Part shown: positions 51,276-61,828 of the stretch, in pieces
How positions within the stretch are numbered: position 1 is the first letter of the stretch
Layout: every line of letters begins with the position of its first letter
Assembly: GCA_019054805.1 (NCBI GenBank)
Contig: JAHQIY010000001.1
Location: 11,112,501 to 11,176,500 of the forward strand
DNA length: 64,000 nucleotides
Source: Brachionus manjavacas
Lineage: Eukaryota > Rotifera > Eurotatoria > Ploima > Brachionidae
Direction: 5' to 3'
The notes under the pieces: model-generated
What the model saw: the letters and a program-made list of their open reading frames with translations, nothing else
Told to the model about the DNA's origin: nothing
The model's database searches: none
Position numbers and translations under genes: made by a program

Positions 51276-51599
51276 CTATTCTGACAGAGAAATACTCTTA
51301 TTTGATTTTTTGATTTTAGGCTTGAGCAGAGTCAAGTAAAAAATTGACTTGACTTTTTTCAGATTTTAACTATTTTTTTCCTGATTTTTTTTTGATTTTT
51401 ACTACCTGAGACGATGTTTTTTGCGTAACATGAAATTAAAGACTAATTGTACAGATTCATCATTTTATTTCAAAAGATAATTTATAAAATAGAACTAAAC
51501 AAACCATCAACCCAAGTCATGATTTGAATTTTTACTGAAAAAAGAAGATCTAGTCAAGTTAAGACTTTTATTTTTATAAATAATTAAAAATTAAATAAC

Positions 51600-52385
51600 A
51601 AATTATTGTGGATGGAAATGCCTATACCTTTGGATAGCTTAGACCTCCTTTCGTTCTTCTTTGTTCCTGTGGAAAAGAATTGAATTTATGACATCTTGCC
51701 TTGTATGGTTTACTTACACGACGCTGCACTTTCTTAAAGCATAGCTTGTCCTTATCCGTATAAGGTGAACAAAGTGGGGCTGCGTACTCTGGATGAGGTC
51801 TAAGTAGCAATTGCGGAGTTTCTTCAAAATTGTGATATCTCTATTCAAAAAAAACTTCTACCAAGCATTCTACTTGCTTTGGTCGCCGCTTTGTTCGTTT
51901 AGTTTGTAGGTTTGAGATCTTTCGATATGATGGCTTCGAGATCTCTTTCGTGTAATGTCTTAATTTTTACTTTATCTTAACTTCTAAGTTCATCATGTGA
52001 CCTTTTTATACATTTTTTTAAATCATTATACATATCATTTTCAATCGTTTTTATTATACACAAGATGTATATATTTAAAGTATATACTCAATTTTACGCG
52101 CTCATAATCGCAGCATAATAAAAAAAAATCTTTACATAAATACACGCTCTTTATTTTACAAATAGTTCTCTTTTGGCTAAGTGTTTAATCCAACACTTAG
52201 ATATCACATTTCGGAGACTGTGTTTTCGGTAAAAAGGCGATTCTGAGAGTCATAGTCTTTAATCGTGTATGCTGAATTCGGATTATGCTTCCTTATGTGC
52301 ATTATACAAAACTTGCTAATATTGAGCCTGAGCTAAGTGTCGGTCCATTTGAACAAGGCGTCGATGTAAAATACGACCAACTTTT
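51600..52385 (-). mobile_element. LINE reverse transcriptase fragment
   Basis: From high to low coordinates the minus strand reads IDALFKWTDT, LRLNISKFCIMHIRKHNPNS (52.2-52.36 kb), then after about 200 unrelated bases ERDLEAIISKDLKPTN and NKAATKASRMLG (51.87-51.98 kb), then RPHPEYAAPLCSPYTDKDKL and FKKVQRRVSK (51.65-51.82 kb). These are the C-terminal RT blocks of a CR1/L2/jockey-type LINE. Stops and frame changes are present and the segment near 51990-52195 looks inserted. There is no tail. Confidence 0.8.
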
Positions 52386-53549
52386 TGGCGGTTGGCCACA
52401 TAATTTGATAGATTTTTGAAAAAATCTAATTATTATTAAATGGGAATCTATGTTAATTATTTGAGTGTAAAAATAAATATTTTTAAAGGATTTATTTTTT
52501 TTTAAATTATTGCAAAAGAAATAAAAACTGGTTACATAAAAATTATTGTTTAGTATTATAAAAATGATAATAGAGTAGTACAAAAATTATTACTGAGTGT
52601 AAGAAAAATTCGAGCACTTGAAAATAAAAATTCAAAATCCTCCGTTTTTTTTTTTAACTTACTACTAATCGAAAAGGATGAAAAACTCTTTCTTTATGAA
52701 AAGTTCCTACAATTAGTATAGAAAACCCGTGCCAAACTTACTTGTAAAGTTGCATCAGCATTAAAATGAGTTGACATCGAATTTTTATTAAATAATCTTA
52801 TTAATGAGAGAAAAAAATAAAATCTAACATCGTTATAGCTGTTTCATATTTGGTGCATTTTGACTATTTATTTATTTATTTATTTTTATTCATTATTTAA
52901 GTTTTATACTCTCGTTTTATTTATTTAGACCTCAAACAAATCTTTAAATATTGATTATTTTAATTATCACTCATTCAATATTTTAAGCACTCAAATTATT
53001 TATCTAATATCCAAATTGATTTTTAGCTAAATACCTATTTAAATAGTAGCGGAAAAATCTTTTAATCTAAATAAGGCATTGTGAATTTTGGAACAAAGAA
53101 CAAAAACAATAATCTTAAAATGAAATAACTTTTTTACTAAAGGTCTAAAAATATATTCTGCAAAATGTATCAGCTGGTACAAACTTTGTACCACCCAAAT
53201 TAAGACTATGCAAAAACTCTGCAAGTCTGCAAAGCACTAAAAGTATTAGAAAATGATTAAAATTAAATTGCAGAGTTATTGCAGATACTAAATTTGGGTG
53301 GTACAAAGTTTGTGCCAGCTGATACATTTTGTAGAACTTTTTTTAGACTTTTAGTCAAAAAGTTATTTCAGTATAAAATTTTTGTTTTTTGGTTTTTTGC
53401 TTCAAAATTCACAATGCCTTTAAATAAAATAACCTGTTAAGATGACATAAAAGTTAATTTTTTTTAAATAATTTTTTTAAGATTTTTTTTTTCTGTTTCA
53501 AAATTTTAAAGTTTAAGTGACCGCCCGCCAAAAAGTTGCTCATATTTTT
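52351..53549. mobile_element. Candidate inverted-repeat element bounded by CCGCCAAAAAGTTG
   Basis: The block AACTTTTTGGCGG at about 52370 is inverted at about 53525 (CCGCCAAAAAGTTG). Flanking matches (TATTTT, GTG-CC) extend the similarity to about 32 positions. The long-TIR element at 53073-53421 would be nested inside. The left copy overlaps the LINE relic, so chance similarity in a GC-rich patch cannot be excluded. Confidence 0.3.
53073..53421. mobile_element. Long-TIR fold-back element
   Basis: Two arms of about 152 bases (53073-53224 and 53268-53421) are inverted copies around a 43-base spacer. Both start AAGGCATTGTGAATTTTG and share AATGTATCAGCTGG, ACAAACTTTGTACCACCCAA and AACTCTGCAA. 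Divergence is modest. There is no coding capacity; target duplication is unclear. Confidence 0.82.
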
Positions 53550-54489
53550 TGCCGGTTAAGTGTACGCTTGTACGGATCCCCACACTGGTTTTAAAATAAA
53601 ACGTTTCCAAGAGTTTGGTATTACATTTTTTTGAAAAAAAATGTACTGTTCCTAACCATTTTACCCATTTCGCTCTAGGTAACTAAATAGTTGGGTAGTC
53701 CCTGAATTTTTTTATCTATCTAGCTTCTAAATAAATTAGTCTATAATATATATAATCTTGAGGGGGAGGAATATAATTAATAAGATCAACAAGTTTTTGA
53801 AAATGAGTTTTTAATTCATTTTAAAAAAACAGAGGGAATTAATAAAAAATCTAAAATCTTGTTAAGGAAAGAGTATGATGTTTAATATAATATTTATTGG
53901 AAATTGAATAATATAAAAAGGATCAACTATAAATACTAATAAAATAGGTTATTCTAATATTAGATCATAAACTAATTATTGGATAGATAATTAGATCATT
54001 AAACTAGTTAGTGGATAGACAATTAAAAGAATGACCTTATATTATATTTGACAATCTTCGAACAATCTAATTCTTTGAATTAAAAAATAAAAAAATAAAA
54101 GTTGACTTGGACTTCGAAAAATGCTTGAAATCATGATCTTTATCAAAGTACACATTCAAAAATGTCAAAAAAATTACAAAACTATAATTTGATTTGAACA
54201 TTTTTTACTTATTTAATTTGGCTAATATTTTTTGTTGTAGAAAAATATTTTTTTTTATATAAAAATTATTTTTAAATGTAGTTGAAATAATTGAAAAAAT
54301 AGACAAGAAATTGGTTTTTTCTTGGTCTTTCACGTATACGTTCTTTAGATGTAAATTTCAATTACATGCACTGAATCATTCCAAATCATTTATTCATTGT
54401 AGCTTTTCCAGGTTGATTTTTGAAAATACACTTAATATATTTCTTTTGTTTGCTTATTGACCATTCTTTGACACTATGAACAAATTTAA

Positions 54490-54600
54490 ATATTCTTTTT
54501 TTTTAAGCGCACCCATTCAAAGCTTGGAGTACATTCATGAGCAGAAACGACAAATTTTGTAGCAAATTTTTTGTTAGTGTTGAACTTGAGGTCACCAGCC
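54490..54600 (-). mobile_element. Possible MULE transposase fragment
   Basis: The minus strand reads KFATKFVVSAHECTPSFEWV, which resembles the region before the first catalytic residues of Mutator-like transposases. It lies downstream of the C-terminal fragment at 54839-55890, so it would be a separate or rearranged copy. Evidence is a single short block. Confidence 0.3.
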
Positions 54601-54838
54601 GATGACCAATCTGATAATAATTTATTCATGCAGATGACGAACTGTCAAAAATATTTTATCAGGTACCAAAAAATAATTTAGAAATACCAAATATATTTTT
54701 GGCTGCGATACCTAATTAAATTTTCTAGTACCAGAAAACATTTTTGTCAGTTTTATAAAATTTTATATAATAATAAAAAAGAAATAGTAATATTTATTAT
54801 AAAAAATTTAATTATTTTTAGCCAATCGAGCTGATCTT

Positions 54839-55893
54839 TTAAAATAACATCTTTATTTTTATCCTTTTGTGCTTTGTTTTTAGTTGTGATACTTCTTGTG
54901 ATGGTGGTGGTTGTTCTAATGAGTCTGATAGTTGTTCTGACGATGTTGATGGTTGTACTGATGGAGCAATTTTCAATGTATCAATTTCAGGTAAATTGGG
55001 TGGTTTACTTCTCATCCACGCTAGCTTTACTGTCTTTGGGCGTCCTCCTTTACGATTGCCTTCAATTTTCAAATCATCGCGGAAATCACATATATTTAAA
55101 TTAAAAGCAACTGTCATGATGTGTTTGCAGATGAAGTTTTTTTGCCAAACCAACAAATACAACTACTATTTTTCCATTCTTGACTATTGATTGAAATCAC
55201 ATGAAGACTTGTAACCTGACTTGTAATCAGTTTGATCAAGACACAGTGAATTCAAGAATTCTTTGCAGTATTGCTTTGATATTGTTTGACTATCACTTGA
55301 AGCACAGAACAGTTCACAGTTGTCTTTTGTTAACCTAATAATTTTCGGATCTGTCATGTAGTATTTGTATGCTTCAGTACACTTTTTTTAATCTATTTCT
55401 GGAGCAAATTGATAGAATTATGCATTATTTTTGTCTTCATTTCTTTGTTCTGACCATTTTTTAATAAATGGAACCTAAATCAATAAAATTAAATTTTTTA
55501 AATAAACAATTAAATCAAAAATTATCAAACAGATATTTAAGAATTCTTTAATGCTTTGTCTTTTTATAATATTTTAACTTATTTTAATTTTTCTTATATT
55601 TTTTCTTTACATTTTTATTTATTTTGTCTTAATTTTTATTGTCATTTTTATCTTATTTTTTTTTAATCTGAAGGAGCTTTAGCTCGGCACAGATAAAACA
55701 AATAAATAAATAATAAATAAGTATCTAGCAGAGAGTGCCTTCTTTTTTAATCACATTGTTTATAGCTTCAAGTGCATTGTTATTACTTGGATAAACAGCA
55801 GCATGTGCTTCATACCAACCAATTGTTTTGTCCTTCAACCATTGATCATCTAAATATTCTAAAAAAGAATCAACAGTTTTATCTTTTTGGTTT
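54839..55893 (-). mobile_element. MULE (Mutator-like) transposase remnant with SWIM finger
   Basis: In minus order: SFLEYLDDQWLKDKTIGWYE, then AAVYPSNNNALEAINNVIKK (55.74-55.89 kb), the end of the MULE catalytic region; after an inserted repeat, PFIKKWSEQRNED and EAYKYYMTDPKIIRL (55.25-55.5 kb); then SSCICWFGKK and, one frame over, NFICKHIMTVAFN, which together form a SWIM zinc site (C-x-C ... C-x-H); then KGGRPKTVKLAWMR and a Ser/Pro tail to 54839. Frame changes and stops make it non-functional. TAGGTAC-type repeats flank it at about 54660-54745 and 56245-56300 in inverted orientation and could be its terminal repeats. Confidence 0.75.
55667..55720 (+). repeat. Hairpin plus (AAATA)n tail, copy 6, inside the MULE
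   Basis: TCTGAAGGAGCTTTAGCTCG, then GCACAGATAAAACAAATAAAT. With its upstream T-rich stretch it interrupts the MULE coding sequence between NNVIKKEGT and PFIKKW (about 55490-55735), so this family was mobile after the MULE arrived. Confidence 0.65.
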
Positions 55894-55957
55894 TCCATTT
55901 ATTTAGTAGGCATTTTCTATTCATTTATTTTATCAAGAGGTACTACATAAAGTGATA

Positions 55958-56202
55958 CAGTGTCGGAAATTAACTTGTCACATCATATCATCTGATATCA
56001 TTTAATATCATTTTTTTAAACTTTCCTCATATCAGCTGATATCAGCCATTATCATTTGATATCAAATTTGAATTTTTTTATCGAAAAATTTGTAAATAAA
56101 ATTTTTTTCTGATATTAGCTGATATCAGTTGATACCAGATCATATCATCTAATATCAAATGATATCATATGATATGATGTGGCAAGTTAATTTCCGGCAC
56201 TG
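55958..56202. mobile_element. TA-flanked MITE filled with GATATCA palindromes
   Basis: The ends start CAGTGTCGGAAATTAACTTG and, on minus, CAGTGCCGGAAATTAACTTG, with similarity through over 45 bases. TA flanks at 55956-55957 and 56203-56204. The interior is built of degenerate GATATCA and TGATATCA units, so the whole 245 bp can fold back. CAGTG ends with TA target suggest the Tc1/mariner group. It is nested in the MULE area. Confidence 0.85.
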
Positions 56203-56327
56203 TAATTAATTTTAATTGAAACAATTTTTGGTTTCATTGTAATTAATGTTTGGTACTAACTAAAATAGTTGTACCTAATTAGGTAAAAAAAAAATAGCAT
56301 TAGGTATTATAAAATTATTTAAAGCCC

Positions 56328-56400
56328 GTATAGCCGAATGGTTTGCGTGTTAGTCATGCAAGCAGAGGATCGAGGGTTCAAAACCCGCCGAGGGTGAAAA
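56328..56400 (+). other. tRNA-like sequence (degenerate tRNA or SINE head)
   Basis: A-box-like TAGCCGAATGG and B-box-like GGGTTCAAAACCC are spaced as in tRNA genes, with a stem TGCGT/ATGCA between them. The acceptor stem pairs poorly (GCCCGTA against CGAGGGT), and the anticodon loop GTTAGTC would give TAG without a leucine-type variable arm. It is therefore more likely a tRNA pseudogene or tRNA-derived repeat. It sits between two GGTACTA/AATTAGGTA-type repeat blocks. Confidence 0.4.
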
Positions 56401-56750
56401 AATCTTCAAAATATATTTGCAATACTGAACTAATTTTTTTGATTTTGGATTAAATTATATTTGGTGCTACATAAAATATAATTAGGTGCTGAGTAGAATA
56501 TGCTACTGAGTAAAATATAAGCCAAATTTAAATTGATTTATTTTATAAAAATTATTATAAAAATTGAAATTGAGTTTTTTGTTTAAAAAATAATTTAAAA
56601 AAAAGTACATGTCCAAATCACAAGAACTTAAAATAATTTAATTTTCTCGTAATTTTTAGAATAAAAAAAATTAATAAACCTAGAATAAATCGATTGAAAA
56701 AAAGCTGTTTAAAAAAATTTTTTGTAAGCAAAATTGTTCTCCAGCGTGAT

Positions 56751-59700
56751 TTATTGTGTGTTTTTTTGATCGCAACTCCCTTGTTCATCATCGGGCTTAG
56801 TCTCTTCGGACTCATCGAATCTTGCCTCAGTTATCCCTCTCTCTTCATCGTCCTTTTTCGAATCAGTTATAATCACAAAATGGTCACTATTCGAACTATC
56901 ACTTTTGAGCGAGCCATTATCCTCAGTTGTCTTTTTCTTCCTTTCCTTGTTGTCTTTGTCCTGTTCGTTTGGTTCAATTTTGATTATCTCGTCCGGATTT
57001 CCGACCAATTGATCACAAATTGATTCCATTATTATCTTATCTAAACCTGGCCTAGCATTTCCTGTCTGGTCGGACTTTTCCTGATTTCCTCCAGGAAGAT
57101 CATCAATTGTGATCGTGTTATCTTTCAATTCATCTGCATCGACAACTCTATACGGCAGCTCCCTTTCACTGTCTGTTTCAAAGCTCTGGAAATTGTCCTC
57201 GCCACAAACAGAAGAATCGGGCTCCGATGCATTCACATACTTGAGCGCGCTGGTCCCATACTTTTCCTCGAGTCTCTCCGAATCAGCCACCAAGCTCAAG
57301 TCTTCGAACTCCTTTTTCAGATCGTACTTGAAGTCTTCTAGTTTGTTTTTTTCCAAAGCCAGCTTTTCGTCCATCAATTTTTCTTTCATTGTTCTCAGAT
57401 CACCAAATTTTGTGTTCAAAATGCTGCTTAGCCGCTTCAGCAGCTCGATGCTTTGGTATTTGCACTTTTTGAAATTTTCCTCGGTCTGCTCGATGCGATC
57501 GGAAAATTCGGCACTCGACGACGAGTCCAGAGAAGAACTGGACTCGGAGAGGTTGTCTAGTTTTTGGTGAGTTTTTAGAGTGGAATAAAAAGTCAATTCA
57601 TTGTACAAAATGTCCGAGATCTCGATTAAAACGTCTTCCATGCAGTCGACCAGATACTTGTCTTGGTACTTGACCAGAGCGTCTTTCAGGTAGCAGGTGA
57701 GCTGGGCGGCATAGTAGTTCAAGTAGTCGCAGTGCTTGACAGACTGGCCAAGAACTTGATGCACTTTTTCGACTATTTCATTCAAATAGTTCGAGGTGAA
57801 CACAACTTTTTTTGTCCTTGACCTTTCGCTGGAGCCACTCGAGCTGTCTTCATCCGAGTCGAAGCTTTCCGAGTTTTTAACGCTCAGAATAATCTTCGAA
57901 ATGAGCTTTTTGACTTCAGCGCCAATATTTTGGCTGTGAGCTGCCGCTGCTTCTTCTTCCAGGCCCATGATGCTCGAGCCCGAGCTGTTCGAGGCCTTCT
58001 GGTCCACTTTGGCCTTGGGACTATTTTTCACAAAAATCACCGTGTTGCTCAGAGAATCGCTCTCGAACGGAGTCGATTCCTCATCGGCCTCGTTCTGCCT
58101 ATCGGACTCATACTTTTTGCTGGCGTAGGCCTTGTCTTCGGTCGATTGGCTTTTTTTGGCGGCGCCTAGCTTCAGATTTGACTGCCGATTTGAGATGTTA
58201 AAAATGGACTTGAGAGCTTGGTCGCGGGCATTTTTGTCCCTGATAAACTGCAGCTCTTTGAACAGATTGAGCAAATAGAACGGTCGCGACTCGTTCTGGG
58301 AAATGAGAGCGGCCACTTCCGAGTAAATTTGCTCCCTCATTTTTTCGAAAGTGAGCGATTTGTACAAGGCCGAATTTTGGCCACTCCTGTGTTTCATCAG
58401 AGATTTTCTAAGGGACAAAGTTGACGAAGAAAGAGAGCTGCGCGCATTGGAAGCGCTGCTCAGACTAGACTCGGTCCTAGTCTCGCTTGCTTTGGCGTTC
58501 TTTTTCTCCTCTTCGTCGTCCAACTCCTCGAAATCATCAGTGTAGTCGTTTTTTTCCGCATTTGTGTGGTCTTTTCTGCGGTTGTAAAAATAGCTCGGCA
58601 AAGCAGCCACCATGGACGCTCTGCTCGGCTCGTTTCCTTCTTCCCACTCGGTATTTATTCCAACTGAATTGGACGCACTCTTTGTTCTGGCCAATTCGCC
58701 CAGTTGTTTGTTCACAGACGTCATTTGCTCGTTGAGTCGGGATAGTTCAGATCGCTGGGTGGATATCTCATGGTAGGCTGTGTTCAAATTGAACATCAAT
58801 TGCTGGATGTGCAGCTGGGTCTGAAATTGAGCCTGGTCGTTTTGGTTCGATTGATGGTTCGATTGATGGAGAGACTTTATTTCAAATAGCTCGCTGAATT
58901 TGGTCACCATTTGCTCATTCATTTTTTGTTGGTTCAAAAGAATGCATTCTATTTTGTCACTCAGTTTGTCCAAGCTGGCCGATGGTTTGCTTTCGGACAC
59001 TTTGGGCGCCTGCTCATCGTCGCCCCATTCGCTCACAGTCGACTCGGACATGCATTTTTTTCTGCTCATCACAGAATTTTGTTCAGACGTGTCACTTTCT
59101 CCATCCTGGCCAGCTTGGCACTTTTTGTCCAACTCACTTCCTCGCATCAAAAATCCCCTATAGGCGCTCAGTATTTCGTTGCCGTCCTCGTTCTTGCTCT
59201 CCTGCATTCGGCCCTGGCCCAACTCCTGCTTGCTGTACTCGTCCCGGATGCATTCTTCCAGCTCGCTCTTTTGGCTGCGCAAATTTTCTCTCATGGCCAG
59301 CTGCTTTTTCATTTTGGACCAGAGCAAATCGCTTGGCGAGTGGCAGCTTTCAGCTCGTTCATCCTGGAAATTTTCCACTGACAGCATGTCAAAGCCGTTC
59401 TCGGCAGCTTTGAATGTCGACTCAATCTCATTCAAGTATGACACATCATTGGCAGAATTTTTGACCAAAGCTGTCTCTTCTTCTTTTCTACTGAGCAGCT
59501 CAAGAAGCTTTTGTTTGTTCCTATTAAGCTCTTCCAGCTTTTCTTCCTTTTGTTGTATTTCAATTTTTTTCAAATACTCATTCTCAATTTGCTGGTCGAT
59601 TTTGTGCTCGGCAACGCTGAAATCAGCCTCAATTCCGGTTTCATCTGATATTACTTGAAGTCTAGATATCAAGTTTTGAAGTTCTTTTAGCTTTTCTTTG

Positions 59701-61801
59701 GCATTGAGCAATTTTTGTTTGTGTATTTCAATGAGCTCTTTTTTGGCTGCGTTCTCCTTCTTTAACTCTTCTTCTTCCTCTTCTTCTTCTTCATCTTCGA
59801 TTTCTTGGTCACACTCTTCTTCGTCACAAGTTCCATCACTCTTTTTCATTTGCCCAAACTCGTTCATGAACGTTTTCAAATTAGCTAGTTTACTCTGCAT
59901 TTTGTACAATTCACTTGAAATTTTTGAGTAAGAAACTTTTCGATTGATTTTAAAGATGAAAAAAAAATTACTCTAATTTTTTCTCGTGATCTGCCAAATC
60001 CTTAAGCTTTACTTTAAGCTCTTCCTGAGCTCCTGTTTCCGTGCAGTCTTCTTTGAGCACTTGTTCCAGCTTCTTTGGACAAGCTTCGCTTTGCCCCACA
60101 CCCAGCACATCACTGGCGCCAACAGTTTGGACCAAATTTTCCGAATACTTTTCGGTGAGTATTTTGCGAATCAAATCCTCGTAGTGTTTTGCAGTTATTT
60201 TAGATTTTTCAATTTGGTTGGATGGTTCAATTTGGACACAATCAACATTCTCTTGGGAAATGCTTAGATCCTTGGATTTGACTGTTTTTCGAATCATGGG
60301 CTTTCTCGGCGTCAAAGTTTCGGTCTGCACGCCTCGGTTGATGCAAATTGAGCTCGGATTTATGAAGTTTTCTTGTTTAGGCTGATCTGTGATAGGCAAA
60401 ATATTAAAAGCGTCATGTGCTTCCTCTTCGCCATCAGTGGCAATTTTTTTCAATGCTTCCAAGGCTTTGCGGCGTCCCTCGAGCGCCTTAAGCTCTTCTT
60501 TTCTCAATCGAATTGATTTTAACAGTTGTTTTTGTTCCCTCAATTGTTCCAAGGTATCGCGATCAATATTCATCTGTCTTATGGCATCGTCTTTTTGCTC
60601 ACTGTCCAGGTGGCTTTTTTTGGCACTCTTGATCAAATTAGACAAGTAATCGTCGTCGAACTCAAGGGCGTCTTGGTCGTTTTCTGTTCTCTCATCCTCT
60701 TCATTTTCTAGACTTTTGTCAAAAGACTTTCCGACCACAACCAACTCGTTTGCATCATCCGGAGCCCTGTTGATCGATTTTCTGTATTTGTCCATTATTT
60801 CATTGATGCCATTAGCATTAGCACAGTTTAATGTCAAAGTATCACTGATAAAACTTCCGCAAATCGAGCCAGCCTCCGAATCATTAGTAAAAGAGTTGTC
60901 TATTGATATTTTGTTATTTTCATTTGTTTCCTTGCTAAAAACAGACCGATTCATTTCTTGAAATTTTGACAAAGAGTTCAATAGATCCATGTAGCCTTTT
61001 TCTTGGTCCTTCAAGTGATCAATTAAACAATGAAGTTTGTTCATTTGTGCTGAATAGTTGATCTAAATTATTCAAGTTTAGAAGAAAATTTTTTTTTTTT
61101 TTTTTTATAATTTACTGGGTTATTCGATGTTTGCAAAGTGGTCAGCATTGAATAAGCTTGTTTTAAGTAATCTCTGATTTGAACCAATCTGGACAATATT
61201 TGAGTGTTCGAAAGCTCTGGCTAAAATTCACATAAAATGAAAAAAAAATAAAAAACAAAATTTTTTTTACCTCAACACTATTTTGGTCACTAAGCAGTGA
61301 TTTTTTATCCAAGGTTTCTTCTTGACTTTTGTTCTTGTCATTGAACAAAGCCCGTCTAGCTGAGCTGGTCTCGTTTGCGTACAAATCAGATTTTTTCTTT
61401 AAAAAATTGCTCAAATTTTCTACAGATTTTAATTTATTGCTATTGTCAATTGAACTTTGTTCGTTGGAATCACTTTGAAGAGTGGACACTTTTTTTGTAA
61501 TTTTAGGTGGACAAGAAAAAGCCAGTTTTTCCAGGTAGCTGCGTTTTAAGTCTTCTAAATAGCGCTTAAATTCGGCAGCGCTTTGTGAGCTATTTTTAAG
61601 ATCTGCGTCAGTTTCCAAACTGGTCAGCTCGAGGTCCCTCGGACCACTGCTCGAATTGTTCTTTGAATTTGGACTTTTTCCATAATTTAAATTTTGTATT
61701 AATTCATTTAAACTTTTGTTCATTTTAGTCTGCTGAAATTCCCAATTTTTTATCTGATCTTCTTCCATTTCTTCGCCATAGTCTTTACTCAAAGTTGCCA
61801 T
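56751..61801 (-). CDS. PCM1: PCM1 pericentriolar/centriolar-satellite scaffold
   Basis: Exons 61801-61271, 61220-61116, 61062-59972 and 59913-56751 total 1630 codons including stop (human PCM1: 2024 residues). Family anchors are ILSRLVQIRDYLKQA in exon 2, CLIDHLKDQEKGYMDLL in exon 3, RKALEALKKIA in a coiled coil, and the strongly conserved C-terminal block MREQIYSEVAALISQNESRP, then LLNLFKELQFIRD, followed later by the YLVDCMEDVLIEISDILYNE helix. Long coiled coils (for example ENEYLKKIEIQQKEEKLEEL) and acidic linkers make up the rest. PCM1 nucleates centriolar satellites and feeds proteins to centrosomes and cilia. The first ATG (MATLSKDYGEEMEEDQIKNW) resembles the vertebrate N-terminus. Exon 4 is visibly much richer in G+C than its surroundings. 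An acceptor-like AAATTTAG ends 18 bases before the start. Confidence 0.93.
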
Positions 61802-61819
61802 TGTGCCTTATTGTGCAGT

Positions 61820-61828
61820 CTAAATTTT
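61820..61828 (-). promoter_or_regulatory. Possible splice acceptor upstream of PCM1 start
   Basis: On the minus strand AAAATTTAG ends 18 bases upstream of the PCM1 ATG after a T/A-rich run. It could be a 5' UTR intron end or a trans-splice acceptor. Confidence 0.35.

Noticed and set aside
56328-56400. Functional tRNA gene
   Set aside because: Acceptor and D stems pair poorly and the implied TAG anticodon lacks the long variable arm of a leucine tRNA.
57930-59658. Several long plus-strand frames
   Set aside because: Antisense shadows of PCM1 exon 4, caused by its higher G+C and lack of TTA/CTA/TCA codons on the coding strand.
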